A program made the position numbers and the translations under genes. 64,000 nt of DNA from contig VCMS01000145.1 of the NCBI GenBank assembly GCA_022539475.1, positions 62,001-126,000 on the forward strand. The letters run 5' to 3'. Source of the stretch: Gracilaria domingensis. Taxonomy: Eukaryota > Rhodophyta > Florideophyceae > Gracilariales > Gracilariaceae. Positions 23,031-34,339 of the stretch are shown here, in pieces. Below the pieces are notes generated by a model, which was not told where the DNA came from, ran no database searches, and saw nothing but the letters and a program-made list of their open reading frames with translations. Within the stretch, counting starts at the first letter, position 1. Every line of letters begins with the position of its first letter.

Positions 23031-25548
23031 AATCTCAGCGTTGTCATGCCGCGCAGTCGCCTGCCCTAGTTATAGGTCCTCGCCATACGGGCGGCACTAG
23101 TGACCTAATCCAACTCTGATAAATCCGACTCGCGCGCCGTGACCTCGACCCATTGGGGTGCACCTCTTCTCGCTGAGCAGCATTAGTAACCCGACGCCGA
23201 CGTTATCAGCCATAGGGATTCCGGCGGCTTACCCCAGGGAAACATTTGGATGGTGTATGTACGCTTCTTGCCTGATATGGGGGTTCAAGGGCCTACCCTG
23301 TTCCATATTTGGCGCAATGTCGTATATAGATCGTACCTGCGTCCCATATGTGTCGCATGAGTGCCTGGTGCATGACGGATGATGGCAGATGTAACTGAAT
23401 AAAAAAACGTGATTTTCTGAGAATGGCACTGTGCCTGTTGTGTGCGAATACCATCCATAAGCCACACATGCGCACGCCATAGATACGACACACATACGGC
23501 ATACATCAGTTTTTCACCCGTAACAGCCACATAGTAGACACTTGAACCCTTTTGTGAGGCACAGATAGTCCATATACCACCCAAATGATTACCGGGGTAC
23601 AAAATATGGAGGCCGACGCGAATGGTTGCGGTGCCCCATTCTGGAGCTAACAGACAAGCACGCTGCGCACTTTCGCACTCCCTGAAAGATTCGGCGGCGG
23701 GGTTTGCGTACGTGGACCTCCCACGTGGGACGATTCGTTCACGTTCTATGACTGAAACGTAGGGATTTTTCGGTCTCAAGGGACCGCACCCTCCGGGCAT
23801 CCTAGAGATCCGATGAACGGCTCTTCGCTAAGTCGGTCAGCTGTAGCGCTCGTGCGCTCGTGGTATCACCCGAGTGAGACTTCGTAATTAGACAGCACGT
23901 GGTTCGCCTGGTTGTTTGGTGAGTTGATTGCATTCCCATCGCGGGGACTTGCGACGCTCTTTCGCGCGACGCATTGCGTATGATGGTCACCCGAACGGGA
24001 TCTTGGTGGACTGGAAAAAAGTGTTGCTATGTATTTCCGCATTCGATAGCTCTCCGAATGGGATTGTGTGGCCAGTCCTGGGACGAGGCCAGGCCTAAGA
24101 AAGGAAATAGGTAGTGCAGTGAGAGGTAGTGGCCTGACGGGTACATACTATTTATTTTGTTATTTAGTGTGCTCTAAGTGGACCTCAAGATCCCACACGT
24201 GTAGGGTTGTGGCAGTTGTCATATCGCTCTTCGAGACCTTCTTTATAGTTCGATAGTGTACTGTTTTCGACACGTAGCTACTAATTATGAGAGGGGCACA
24301 TAAGCATCTCTCCCCGGCCAGTGCTCACCGTAATAAACATTACGCGCCCTCTACCTGATTCCCTTATCGTCTGGTTCCCCAAACGATCAGCCTTTGCGTC
24401 ACTACTGGTGTTCTATTCCTATCCTTTGTCCCGTTGTTACCGTCCGTTGAGTGATATTTCGTCCCCGTTTTTGTGCTGCCTAATTTTCATCTGAACCAGG
24501 GCATAGCACGTTATTTTAGCTAAAGTTTTACTACTCTATGACGGAAGGTAAAAGCGGGGGACCATTAGAGGTACGCGCGTCGTCGTCGATGGCCATACTC
24601 GCAGCTCGCTTGGCAATTATCGGAAAGAAATAAGAATGAGCCTGATAAGATAAAAAAGGAGCAACATGGGTCGAGGTGCAGAAGGAGAAATAAATATTAC
24701 GAAGCACTTTTCGCGCAAACAAGATTCTTTAATCGGCGTAAGATTTATTTTTATAAAGGTTACTTCCTCTTTGGGTGATATAGCGCACACTTTGAATTTC
24801 AATCTCAATTTTGGGTAATTGTTGGAAGTAGTTTTTAGAAACTTTCGTAAGTAGATATGAAGATTAGTTAACGAATTTGAGCGGATGTTAGACATTGTTA
24901 CCGATGTTTGGTGTAAGTATTCCAGATGTACTCGTGGAAGTTGCTCGCTGGCACCCTGAAATTAGATTATTCACATATTTAAACCTCAAAAGTACACATC
25001 ACAACTGTGTTTAGTAGTAGCTTAAGTTTTGGTAGAATTTTCTAAAGGCTTGGGCTACCTCGCCCTGGAGTCCATAAAGTAAACTCACCTGAGTCGCAAC
25101 CTATCAGTCAGGACCGGGCTATGGATATTGTTTCGATTCCATCTTTTTTTCTCTCAGGAAACTACTTCACCCAATTTCTGCTGGAGTTTGCAGGAGGAAA
25201 CGTCAGCCCGTGCAAAGAGAAGGAGGGCTAGTGATTGAGAATAGATTTGATCAATGCTTGCACATTCTCTCCAAAGAGGTTAAAGGCTTAGTCCATTAGC
25301 TGTCTTGATAGATTAGCGCCTAAGTGGATTTGCCTGAAGGCCTGAAGCCCTCAATGATAAGCAGAGGCAGGTCGAGTTTCAGAGTGAAGACACCGTTTAT
25401 GTAGCTGGTCGAGTAAGAACTTTGAGCGGCATTTATTCGGTCGCTGGGGATGCACATAAGTGACATATCAATGCCAAGCGTCGACTGAGTATAAAAATAC
25501 GTCTATATGTACTTCACTGATGATATCCGGCCAGCACTTGCTCGTGAC
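23031..25548. other. no supported gene
   Basis: About 2.5 kb with only short frames. Sequence around 24100-24260 has LTR-like wording (TGGACCTCAAGATCCCACACG) but no second copy was found in the window. Confidence 0.35.
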
Positions 25549-26180
25549 CAAGGGTTCTCAGCAATAAATTGCAATTGCAATATATTGCAATAAACTATAT
25601 CAATGCTTTATTGCATGTTCCTGAACATATTGCAATTTTTAATGCAGTCTTCTTCTTATTGCAATTATTATTGTAGGACTAAGAAGATATTGCTAGATTA
25701 TTGCGTTTTGATTTGAAACATGTCACTAGCATGCGTTGTTCTACTTTTAGTGCTAACGTTAGTGCTTACAAATGTTGTAAACAATAATTCAGATACACCG
25801 TACGTTTGAATTTTTTGCAAATTGACATATGGCTTCAAGAAATAAACAAAACAGTACAAATCACAATTCAAATGAAACGCTTTTGAAACGTTTGCTTGTT
25901 TTCAGATCCTTTTACTCTAGTTTCAAGCAAAAAGTAAACTCAAAACAGATTACGGGCATTGTGACAATGTTCTTGACTTTTCAAGGAGCTGAGACATAAA
26001 CATATTCTTAAATCATAAGTTCAATGGACAATTTATTGCTACTGTCTGATATTATTGCAGTAATATTGCAGATAAGTCTTTGTATTGCAATATTTATTGC
26101 GCAAAAATTAGTTTGATAGCCAATATTGGATATTGCGTTCTGTAGAGCAATATATTGCAATTATATTGTGAGCAGCCCTG
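25549..26180. mobile_element. hAT-type miniature element, complete, perfect TSD
   Basis: This 632-bp element is flanked by a perfect 8-bp duplication CTCGTGAC (25541-25548 and 26181-26188), the size typical of hAT transposons. The right terminus is the complement of CAGGGCTGCTCACAATA and the left is CAAGGGTTCTCAGCAATA. Both continue into repeated TTGCAATATATTGCAA words. It has no coding capacity and would depend on a transposase elsewhere. The perfect duplication suggests it is the youngest copy here. Confidence 0.85.
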
Positions 26181-26682
26181 CTCGTGACGTGGCGCTCAGG
26201 AGGAAAGACACTCAACTCACGCCTACCCCTCACCAAGCTTGCCTATAACAGGTATATATAAATTCATATATACGGGACAGAGATTTCACGGTAGCCGCTA
26301 CGGATGGTCTCTCTTCGCCTATCCGACAAATGGCGCCGCTATTTTAAGACTCAATCCATGTTGGTACACAAATCTTACGTTATATCCTGGGACAAACTTT
26401 CGTTCAAAAGGCTAACGGTGAGGTTCCGTCCTTCGGGCATAATTTCACCCGTTCCAATTGGAACATATTATCCTACGCAATCGTTCTAGGCGTAATTGGC
26501 AATGGACTCTTTGGAGAGGTTGGTTACACTTTATTGTCCGCTCTGCACTAGCAAGCAACACATCTCGTTAACGCACCTTCTTCGCCAAAATTCGCACCCA
26601 AATCTTCTCAATTCTGAAAGCATTGAAGTTTGAGAACGAGAGACAGAAGCTGCTACATCGAGACGAGTACGTCGAAATTGAT

Positions 26683-26768
26683 CAGCTCTTTGCTCGTGCT
26701 GTTTTACCCCTGCTGCATGTATGTAGACTTACATGCAGCAGGGGTACAAAAGCATGAGCAAAGAGCTG
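26683..26768. repeat. 86-bp near-perfect hairpin
   Basis: Arms of 39 bases (26683-26721 and 26730-26768) match at about 35 positions around an 8-base loop. The arm core is CCCCTGCTGCATGTA. It lies in otherwise featureless sequence (26181-27529 has no supported gene). It could be a foldback transposon scar or a small-RNA precursor; sequence alone cannot tell. Confidence 0.75.
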
Positions 26769-27529
26769 CTTAACTTCTCCCAATCTCATGAATCCCTGAG
26801 TCTATGCTGCTTCATTAGGACGACCAGAGCAAGTTGCCTTAATTCTTGAGCAGTACGTCAGACAAACAAGCTCGCTAAGCTCGAGAACTCTTTTGTTTGG
26901 AATTAAGAACCTTTTTCGATGTTCTGCTTCCAGGCATTAACATCGCCGGCATGGATGCCTCCGCCCTTTTGGGTGTGACGTACGGCGAAGTAGAAACGCA
27001 GCACTCCTTTCTATCACACTCGAGACTTCAGGCGTCTTTGTACTGAAACAGTGAGATCCGAGATGTGTTCAAACCAGACTGAAACCCAGAAGCGATAATG
27101 GATTCCCATTTGTAGCTCCTTAGCTTAGAAGACCCATCATCATTGAAGGGTGTCGAGGAAATGGTAACACATTTGCTCACAGACTCTGAATTTCAACTCT
27201 TGCACCTTCAATTCTCCGTGACTTGAAAGGCAGAGTATCACCGGGCTCAAATTCCGGGAGCTGCCCGCACCGCCTTCTGCTTGAGTGCCCAATCCACATC
27301 CTCGGTCTTCTGTAAGCATCTGAAACTTTTCTCGCATGTACCGTTTTTGGAGCTGAAGTCTCGCTTTTCTACCCGCGGCTCTGAGCCATCATCATCTTCG
27401 TATCTTTCAACAGGTACGTTGAGCATTCAACGCTGAAGACTGAAAATCATCTGAACGTTCGTTCCAGGTCCGCTCCAGGCTTCTTTCGTACAATCTTTTG
27501 AACAACACACGATTCCCTACCACATAGCC

Positions 27530-28234
27530 ATGAACAAAAAGATGTATGAAAACCCGTTTCAGCCCTTTCTGAAGAAACATAAAGCGTCTGCCGCAGGTAG
27601 TTCTGCGCTCATGCTTGCTCCGCCCCGAAGCAAATCTGATCCTGGGAAGATCGGGAAGCAGAACAAGCCCCAAGGCACGAAGAAACCCATCAGCGGCCGA
27701 ACATCCATGGGAGCTCAGACTATCACAAACAAAGCTAAAGAGGGCCCTCGCATCCGTCTTGCCCCTTTACACCCTAGCCGCTCGGAGATCCCTTCCTACA
27801 TTTGGTCTGCTGTCCCTCTCCCGGGAGTACCGAATATCAATGCGGAGGATGGCGTTCCTGCTGATCAAGAGGATGCTATCGACGATAATCACATCGTATT
27901 CGCCGGTTCAAAGGTTGTACCGACAGCTGAGGATTTCATTGCGATGCAGGTGAATCCTCACGAAATGAATATGGGATTGGCTTTCGCCAATCAACCAGCC
28001 GATCGCATCCGACTTCCACCTTTGCATCCAAGCCGTTCCGAGATCGCATTCTACATTTGGTCTGCTTACCCTCTTCCCGCAGTCCCTAAAACTATTCTCG
28101 ATGGTGACGAATATTCTTCATACTTTACTGGCCATCAAGATGCATCAGGCACGCATCAAAGCCAGATGAATGTGACTCCGAGGCAGCCGTACCAGCACTA
28201 TGCTAAACGTTATGCTAAACGTTCAGGGCATTGA
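27530..28234 (+). CDS. protein with two 30-residue repeats, function unknown
   Basis: The ATG at 27530 opens a 234-residue protein. The N-terminal 75 residues are basic and Lys/Pro/Ser-rich. Then come two copies of a motif of about 30 residues (near residues 75-104 and 162-192) sharing RIRL-PLHPSRSEI--YIWSA-PLP-VP. They are separated by an acidic segment. The copies differ by conservative changes, which suggests selection on protein. No signal peptide or membrane span is visible; a nuclear or cytoplasmic scaffold is possible but unsupported. A 12-base direct repeat (GCTAAACGTTAT / GCTAAACGTTCA) lies just before the stop. A likely intron (28263-28353) lies 28 bases beyond the stop. Confidence 0.55.
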   Translation: MNKKMYENPFQPFLKKHKASAAGSSALMLAPPRSKSDPGKIGKQNKPQGTKKPISGRTSMGAQTITNKAKEGPRIRLAPLHPSRSEIPSYIWSAVPLPGVPNINAEDGVPADQEDAIDDNHIVFAGSKVVPTAEDFIAMQVNPHEMNMGLAFANQPADRIRLPPLHPSRSEIAFYIWSAYPLPAVPKTILDGDEYSSYFTGHQDASGTHQSQMNVTPRQPYQHYAKRYAKRSGH

Positions 28235-28262
28235 CTATCGCGCCTTCTCGCTCCTCTCCCAT

Positions 28263-28353
28263 GTAAGTTGATGAAGTTCTGCCACTTATTGTACAATTCA
28301 TTTTGTCTCTCTTCTACTGACAAGCTTATTTGCGTGGTTTCCGATCAAAATAG
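28263..28353 (+). other. predicted 91-bp intron downstream of the two-repeat gene
   Basis: It has donor GTAAGT at 28263, branch-like TACTGAC at 28315-28321 and acceptor TAG ending at 28353. The same three signals with the same 33-34 base branch-to-acceptor distance occur in the intron at 61119-61260. The sequence after the acceptor is open for 49 codons (to TGA near 28520) in a frame with a CQTCG motif. That frame does not join the 27530 frame across this splice, so the intron may be in a 3' UTR or belong to a different transcript. Confidence 0.45.
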
Positions 28354-28874
28354 GAACTCGAACCTTGTTTGCGATGCTGGCTCTCGACGAAGAGGAGGCA
28401 ATGATCGGGAAATTGCAGAGCGCATGTTATTCTGTGCCGAGGTTTGTGCCTTTCCATGTCAGAGCCATCAAGTGCCAAACTTGCGGAAACCAAGGCCTCT
28501 TTATCTTCAGCCATCGATGAAAACGATCTGGACCCCTTCATTGGCAGTAATGTTGTCACATGATGTGTAGACATATGCCATAATTTGCAACATTTTTAGT
28601 CTTAGACATGCGTAAACAAAGCCGGCGAGAGCTGATGCACTGGTTTGAGAACCCTTCAGTAGTAAGATGCGTTTTTGTGATAGCGAACGCGTAGTGAGGC
28701 GGGTAGTGACTAGTCCGAAAACTAGGCCGTGCTGGTCCTCCTCAACGCCCCTTCACCTGTGAACAACGCAGGTGAATAAACGGGTGCTTCTCAGTATCAA
28801 TGGATGCCACCAAATCTACATTACTACTGACCATTGGCCTCTGGTTACTGGAGATAAGGAAAGAGGGATCAATT

Positions 28875-29790
28875 CAGAGAATTTAGAAGCTCTGAGAATG
28901 TTCGTGATACTGTATTTCAAAGCTGATGGTGAGGGCGTTCAGTATCATAGCATTTCTTTATTGTTCGCTAGTTTGACGAGCCTTCGCCCTCAAGATCTTT
29001 AATGTCTCGGAGAAAGGAGGGGGTTACGGGAACAGACCTTGTTCCCGTTCTGCGAGTGGAAACCTCCCAAAGCTCCCCAAGGGTTGGGAGGGTTGGGAAA
29101 ACAAAACAACCAGGATCGACGTAGATTTGCTCCCCACAATGCGATCGCGACGACGACGAAGAACGAGCAGAGCCCGACGGCGGCGCATTCGCTCTCACCG
29201 CCAGTGTAGAATGTTGTAGAGCATCATGAGTCCGACGGTTGTCAATTCGCTCAAATAAATCCACTTCTTCGTGCCTCGAAAATCCAGTTCTAACTTCTGC
29301 TGCTCCATCGGAGAATTAGAAGCTTTATTTTTCGCTAGCTAGCCGAGCTTTCGCCCAAGATCATTTATGTCTGGAGAGGTGGGTGACGGGATCCAACCAG
29401 GATCTCCGTCGTGCAGATGAACACAATTCATCGCACACAGCACTCTCAACCAGAGATGTGCAGCTCCTGATTAAAAAGATGTAGACGGACATGTCTAGCA
29501 TCAATAGGAATACAAAACTAAGCCATGCTGTGCCCTGAATCAGTTACAATAGCTGAATCTGGGAGGGAGGGGTGGGTTTTCGAACAAGAGCGGCGCGCGC
29601 GAAGGGGGTGAGATCGAAAGGAAGAGCATGATAGTCGCTCAGTCGCGGAGGTGGTGCGCCAGTGGAAGTGCCCGATCAAATGCGACGGCGGTGTTCAACT
29701 GACACCGCCGTCGATTCAAAGATAATTCTTGGCTCTCGCGCGGCAGATTCGCTCAAATAAATCCACTTCTTCGTTCCTCGATTTGCTAGT
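28875..29790. repeat. local duplication, two diverged copies
   Basis: About 28875-29285 and 29305-29790 share ordered blocks: GAATTTAGAAGCTC/GAATTAGAAGCTTT, then TTCGCTAG, then CGCCCAAGATC-TTATGTCT, and a nearly perfect 26-base block at about 29244 and 29749 containing CTCAAATAAATCCACTTC. Spacing between blocks differs through insertions. A G-rich TACGGGAACAGACCTTG stretch lies in copy 1. No coding function was assigned to either copy. Confidence 0.65.
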
Positions 29791-30080
29791 CGACTGTGAC
29801 CTGCTCAAACTTCGCTTCTCATCGAAAGAGAATGAGGAAGAGAAATGGAACAACTTGTTTGCTCTACCACTGGAATGTCGCTGCGGCAGAAGCGCTGGGG
29901 AGGAAGACTAGATCATAAATAGTATACATGCGCTTCTCATCAGGGATGTCTACGTAAAATACATTTGAGAGCCACTATCTTCTCTTGAATCCACAAAGTG
30001 TGCGTCATATCACTACATATTTACTACTGTCTGAGAAGACATTACCCCCGACCTTCTTTATGGGTAGATCACCAATATAA

Positions 30081-31718
30081 CTAAGATACTGGCGTGAGAT
30101 TCTCTACAGCCTCACGAAGTCGCTTGGGAGCTATTCCTTTCTTCTCCAAAACATCAACAACGATTTTGAGCTCATCAACGATCTTTCTCTCTACATTGTT
30201 GTCCCCCGCATGATACCCTCCCACTTCAATCTGCTGTTCATACATTTCTTTGCATCCGTCCCGCTTCCCATTCCCGAACATTCGAAACTGTGAGGGACAT
30301 AGCGGTCCAAGCAGCAGTGCCTTGGACAGGCTTGGGTACCGAAAGAAGTCGATTTCAAATCCCCCGTGTTTCGCAAACAAGTCGAGGACTTCGAATCCAA
30401 GTGTCAACTCTATATATTTGTGCTCCTTTCTCAGAATTTTGTTCTCTTCTATGGTCTCTCTCATTGCAATCTCGTCTACCATGGGCACCTGACCCGAAAT
30501 GGTGGAGGCCACCCAACGAGCTTGAGTCTCATACATAGGGATGCTTGAAGTGCCAGGGGGAAGCATTCCTATGAAAGAAATGCCTTTCAGATCGGGGTGG
30601 AATGTGTAATCATACAATTCCAACATGTTCGAACTATCTCTTGGGGTAATAATCTGCTGCATCTCCTCGCTCAGACAAGGAACTTGAACTTTGTAGGCAG
30701 TAGCATAAACTATGATATCGAATTCTTCGCAGGTACCATCTCGGAACACAGCTCCGTTCTCAGTGACTTGTTGCACGCCTCCAACCTTCCATCTAAGCGA
30801 TCTACCCTTCTTCACGGCATCGACCAGCCTACCGCTCACAAGCGTGACGCCTAAGTGCGGTGGAACAGTCAACGGAACATTAGGAGGAGGAGCGTGAATC
30901 TGCTCATGATCCACAAAGAACGTCTCCATCTCTCGTAGAAGCTGTTCCGGTGAAAGGCGCCCGGCAAGCATTCGGAGCAGAGCGTAACGCGTCGAATACT
31001 TTGAACACAGCATGCTTCCATTTCGTTGTTTCACCATGATTTGACGCATGGTGCGAGTAGCAACGGTGACGGAAGAGGGTGCTAAATGGTCTGGGGCAGA
31101 CAGCATGTCTGCCACAGCTTCTAGAGCAGAGTGAGAGCCGCCCACCATAAGAACTTTCTTACCACTCACTTGCGCAGGGTTGCTGTACGAAGAGACGTGA
31201 AAGTAGCGAGACTTGAATGTGGGAATGCCAGGAAGTTGCGAGGATGGTGGGAAGAACGGCGTGTTAAAGTTACCGGTGGCGAATATAACGTGGTCAAAGA
31301 TATCTTCGAGAGCTTGCTTTTCTCCGTAATCGTAGCGAACCACAAACTGTACCTTCGAACTTTGCTTCATGCGGTCGACACACGTGACGGTCGCTCCATA
31401 CAAGACAAACGGCGCAATGCCGGTTTTGTTGACGACGCCACACAAGTAGTGGTACATCTCGGTCTTGGAGACGCAAAGATCTTGATGCGGTCCGGAGTCA
31501 TTCCTACCAATGCGCGTCGGGATGATATGGGCGAAGAACATCTCGAAAACGGCGGTGTTGGTAGTAAGATTGTCGAAGACGGGCGTGTGTTGTTTCGACC
31601 ATATTCCACCTGGCTGAGTCCGACGCTCGAAGACGACGATGGTGAGACTTTGCTCCAAACAAGAGATGGCGGCGGAGATGCCGGAGATGCCACAGCCAAT
31701 GATAGCTACCTTTGTCAT
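30081..31718 (-). CDS. FAD/NADPH-dependent monooxygenase (FMO-like)
   Basis: The 545-residue protein matches the layout and usual length of flavin-containing monooxygenases, which use NADPH and O2 to oxygenate nucleophilic N or S, or ketones in the Baeyer-Villiger branch. An FAD Rossmann motif VAIIGCGISGISAA sits at the very N-terminus, then GGIW, then ATGNFNTPFFPP. A second, NADPH Rossmann motif reads VLMVGGSHSALEA. Before it, FKSRYFHVSSY stands where FMOs have F-x-G-x3-H-x3-[FY], with Ser in place of Gly. A C-terminal VYATAYK is the usual third landmark. I start at the ATG at 31718 because FMOs begin a few residues before the GxGxxG; the frame stays open 62 residues further upstream, which could be an organelle presequence or untranslated. 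No intron is seen. Confidence 0.88.
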   Translation of the reverse strand: MTKVAIIGCGISGISAAISCLEQSLTIVVFERRTQPGGIWSKQHTPVFDNLTTNTAVFEMFFAHIIPTRIGRNDSGPHQDLCVSKTEMYHYLCGVVNKTGIAPFVLYGATVTCVDRMKQSSKVQFVVRYDYGEKQALEDIFDHVIFATGNFNTPFFPPSSQLPGIPTFKSRYFHVSSYSNPAQVSGKKVLMVGGSHSALEAVADMLSAPDHLAPSSVTVATRTMRQIMVKQRNGSMLCSKYSTRYALLRMLAGRLSPEQLLREMETFFVDHEQIHAPPPNVPLTVPPHLGVTLVSGRLVDAVKKGRSLRWKVGGVQQVTENGAVFRDGTCEEFDIIVYATAYKVQVPCLSEEMQQIITPRDSSNMLELYDYTFHPDLKGISFIGMLPPGTSSIPMYETQARWVASTISGQVPMVDEIAMRETIEENKILRKEHKYIELTLGFEVLDLFAKHGGFEIDFFRYPSLSKALLLGPLCPSQFRMFGNGKRDGCKEMYEQQIEVGGYHAGDNNVERKIVDELKIVVDVLEKKGIAPKRLREAVENLTPVS

Positions 31719-33178
31719 TCCGTAGTGGGCTTGGGCAGTTTGGATGATCAGAGTGCTGAAAACGGGGCCGGGATTGGGGGTGAAGGTTGGAATGGGACGG
31801 GAGATCAGTTGAAATAGTGGAAAGCAGCATGCATGGGCGGCTACGGGTTGGGAACAACTGGTCAAAATATCGCGAAATCTGTGCCATGTTCTTCCAAGGC
31901 CCAAATATCTGGCAGATATTCAAATGCTGGCTCCATCCGCTTTGGATCCAGAAGATCACATTGTGTTCCACTTTCGAAGGACTTGTGCTTACAGTGTACA
32001 AAGCTCTGGGAGAAGAAGTTTTTCGCAAGGTGGACCGCATTCGTTCATCTTGAATATGCTGGAATGGTTGGCTTGCCTTGCGTCGAATGCTTTTATCGCT
32101 ACTTTTCAGTGTCGGTGTGGACGGAGGTGGCAATCTCGAGACAGTGCCGACGGAAAGCGTGTGTGGTACCGCGGGCGTGTCAAACTGGATCGGTTTGCCG
32201 GAGCTGGTAGATGACGTACCAGACGTGATGTGGTGATGGCTCAAGTCCTGGGCGAGTGCGTGCAGCTCCCTCTCTGGGAAAGACACTTAGTGTCGCTCGC
32301 CTTGTACTCCTTGTCCTACGAATGGCGTTCTCAAGAGCCATGACTACGAACACGCCATCTCGAAGACCTGATCTGTTCGACCGATATCATCGGGAGAAGT
32401 GGCTGTGGTTCTCGGAACCGGGAAACGCGCCGCTGGAAATGAGTGACACGTGACCATGTTATGGTGTTGGCGCCATGGCGCACCACATCACTGCCTGATA
32501 CGCCTCCAAAAAGCCTCGCCGGAAACCCAACGAGACGAGATACGTGTACAGCGCTGGCAGGCGTGTCAAGTCTTAAAATTATTCAAAAACTTAGTTCTAG
32601 ACTACGTGTACCGGCTTTCATCGACACCACTCCTATGAAACGCAGCATGGAATCAGGATGCGTGGCAGTCTCCAGGATGCCATTTTTTGCCTTCTAGGAA
32701 TGGGGACACTCTGCCTCAGGATGATGCACATGATCGTTATGCCGTCAAGCGGGGTTTGCTCCACGCCGCAGATTGAGTCCGGTGGCCCTCGCGCGCCGGC
32801 CGCTGTCGGAAAGCGGGGCGTGTATTGGTGCCACATGCCGGGATTGCGAGCGCGTTCTTCAAGGGGGTTCTAGTTGTGAACAAAGGCTGAAGAACTCGAT
32901 TCTGATGACAACTCGTCAAACCGAGAGCTCGGCTGCAGTACCTTCGTTGTCGATATCCCTATATCAAGGGATCAGAACCACTCTCGTCCCTTATTGGGGC
33001 CCTCATTGTGGTGCTTTCAGCTGCAAAAGCCAGTCACAGGGGGGCACGATAACATCTCCGCGGTGCAAGCTTGTGTGCCACATGCACTGGAGCGGCCACA
33101 GCCCCGTGCTTTTTGTGTGAGCCCGGGGCTTCGGGTTCAAGTCCCAGCTTTGCCTTGCTCCGGTCCCGTTCATCACAC
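31719..33178. other. no supported gene upstream of the monooxygenase
   Basis: Frames on both strands overlap each other without domains. A minus-strand frame at 31905-32286 has Ser/Thr/Pro-rich wording but runs into the monooxygenase in the wrong frame. Confidence 0.4.
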
Positions 33179-34339
33179 TCAAGATGCTCCTCTTCCTCCT
33201 CTTCCTCCTCTTCCTACGTTTCGAAAGAAAGAGCAACTCATGCAACAAGATAAACTAACAGTTCTCCTCCGCTTCCGAAACGAACATGGACGGCAGCAAG
33301 TGCCAAACGGTGTAAAGGTTCCAACACCAGCGTTGAGAGCACCACCAGATCCAATAGCACCCCCAACTCCAAAAGCTCCATTGCCCCCCCCCATTCCGGA
33401 ACCCCCGAAGCCTCCCAATCCTCCTATGACTGTCACACCGCCATCCGTTCCATCTCCCCCGTCGCCTCCAAATCCTCCTATGACTGTCACACCGCCAGCC
33501 GTTCCATCTCCCCCACTGCCTCCAACACCCCCACTTCCAGTTGCAGTAGCCGTTGCACCGCCTCCAGAGGCTGCAATGCCTCCAATAAGGATACCATTGT
33601 CTTCATTGTCACCACCGGCCACGGGAACAAAACTCGTCCCCGAGTCTCCAACGGTTCCTGGGAATAGCGATGGGAAACCTGGCGAAGGAGAAGGAAAACC
33701 CCCCGTAGAAGGAACATTGCCGAGGTTTGGGCCGGCCGTAGGCGATGGGGTCATTTCAATGCTATCTCCTGCTTCATCGTCGCCACTATTCGCAGTATCA
33801 CTCGTCTCGCTCCCGACTTCCATACAGAACACTGTGTTGTTATTGCGAACCGAACCAAAAGAAAACGAAGGAGGGGTGTCCATAATGGTCAAAACGCCTT
33901 CATTTTGGTTGTTGCCATCATTCCCCAGAGCGTTTTGCCCGTCATCGGTCAGCTCAGGTGGGATTTGGCAAATGAGCTGCTGTTCATCCTCCGACATGCA
34001 CATTTCTCCATCGCAGCCTAACGTGTAAAGAACGTCTTCGTCTTGAGTCTGCTCCGGCTCGGAAATGCCATTAGAAGGCTCTTCATTTTGTCGTTCGTAC
34101 TCATCAAGAAAAACTTGAGATGGAAGGCCATAATCTCCTCGTTCAGTACCCTGTTCTCCTTTTCCAGTGCTAAAGGCGTCATTGGAAATCAAGGAAACAC
34201 TAGATCCTGGTGAAGAGAGATCGGAAGACCGTAGTGCTTGAGAATGCCCAGAAGCGCTGGTGAATAACGCTGGAGCCGAGTTTGCTGTTAAATGGGAGAC
34301 GTGAATGAAAAGAAAGACGAAAAGACCGGTATGGGACAT
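33179..34339 (-). CDS. secreted Cys/Gly-rich protein, tandem copy 1
   Basis: The ATG at 34339 starts a 386-residue protein with a clear signal peptide (MSHTGLFVFLFIHVS, cut near ANSA). Residues 75-185 are acidic and hold a conserved block with CDGEMCMSEDEQQLICQIPP and later FCME. A Gly-rich half follows, including two 18-residue repeats of the type GGVTVIGG-GG. The C-terminus is basic and Cys-rich (CCRPC, then CCMSC) and ends in GRGGRGG. The gene lies 2.9 kb from a paralogue at 36586-37234 on the same strand. The layout suggests an extracellular or wall protein with a cross-linkable tail. No known domain was recognised. An antisense frame on the plus strand looks Pro-rich only because Gly codons read as Pro in reverse. 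Confidence 0.7.
   Translation of the reverse strand: MSHTGLFVFLFIHVSHLTANSAPALFTSASGHSQALRSSDLSSPGSSVSLISNDAFSTGKGEQGTERGDYGLPSQVFLDEYERQNEEPSNGISEPEQTQDEDVLYTLGCDGEMCMSEDEQQLICQIPPELTDDGQNALGNDGNNQNEGVLTIMDTPPSFSFGSVRNNNTVFCMEVGSETSDTANSGDDEAGDSIEMTPSPTAGPNLGNVPSTGGFPSPSPGFPSLFPGTVGDSGTSFVPVAGGDNEDNGILIGGIAASGGGATATATGSGGVGGSGGDGTAGGVTVIGGFGGDGGDGTDGGVTVIGGLGGFGGSGMGGGNGAFGVGGAIGSGGALNAGVGTFTPFGTCCRPCSFRKRRRTVSLSCCMSCSFFRNVGRGGRGGRGAS
33417..33524 (-). repeat. 54-bp tandem repeat in the Gly-rich domain
   Basis: Two units starting at 33417 and 33471 encode 18 residues each (GGVTVIGG...). Two bases in the last third differ. Unit expansion keeps the frame. Confidence 0.75.

Noticed and set aside
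31504-32286. A 260-residue minus-strand frame overlapping the monooxygenase start.
   Set aside because: Half of it is the monooxygenase read in the wrong frame; the remainder is low-complexity without homology.
32994-34028. A 344-residue plus-strand frame that looks like a Pro-rich extensin-type wall protein.
   Set aside because: It is the reverse of the Gly-rich secreted gene. The minus strand has a signal peptide and a conserved paralogue; the plus strand has neither, and Gly codons read as Pro in reverse.
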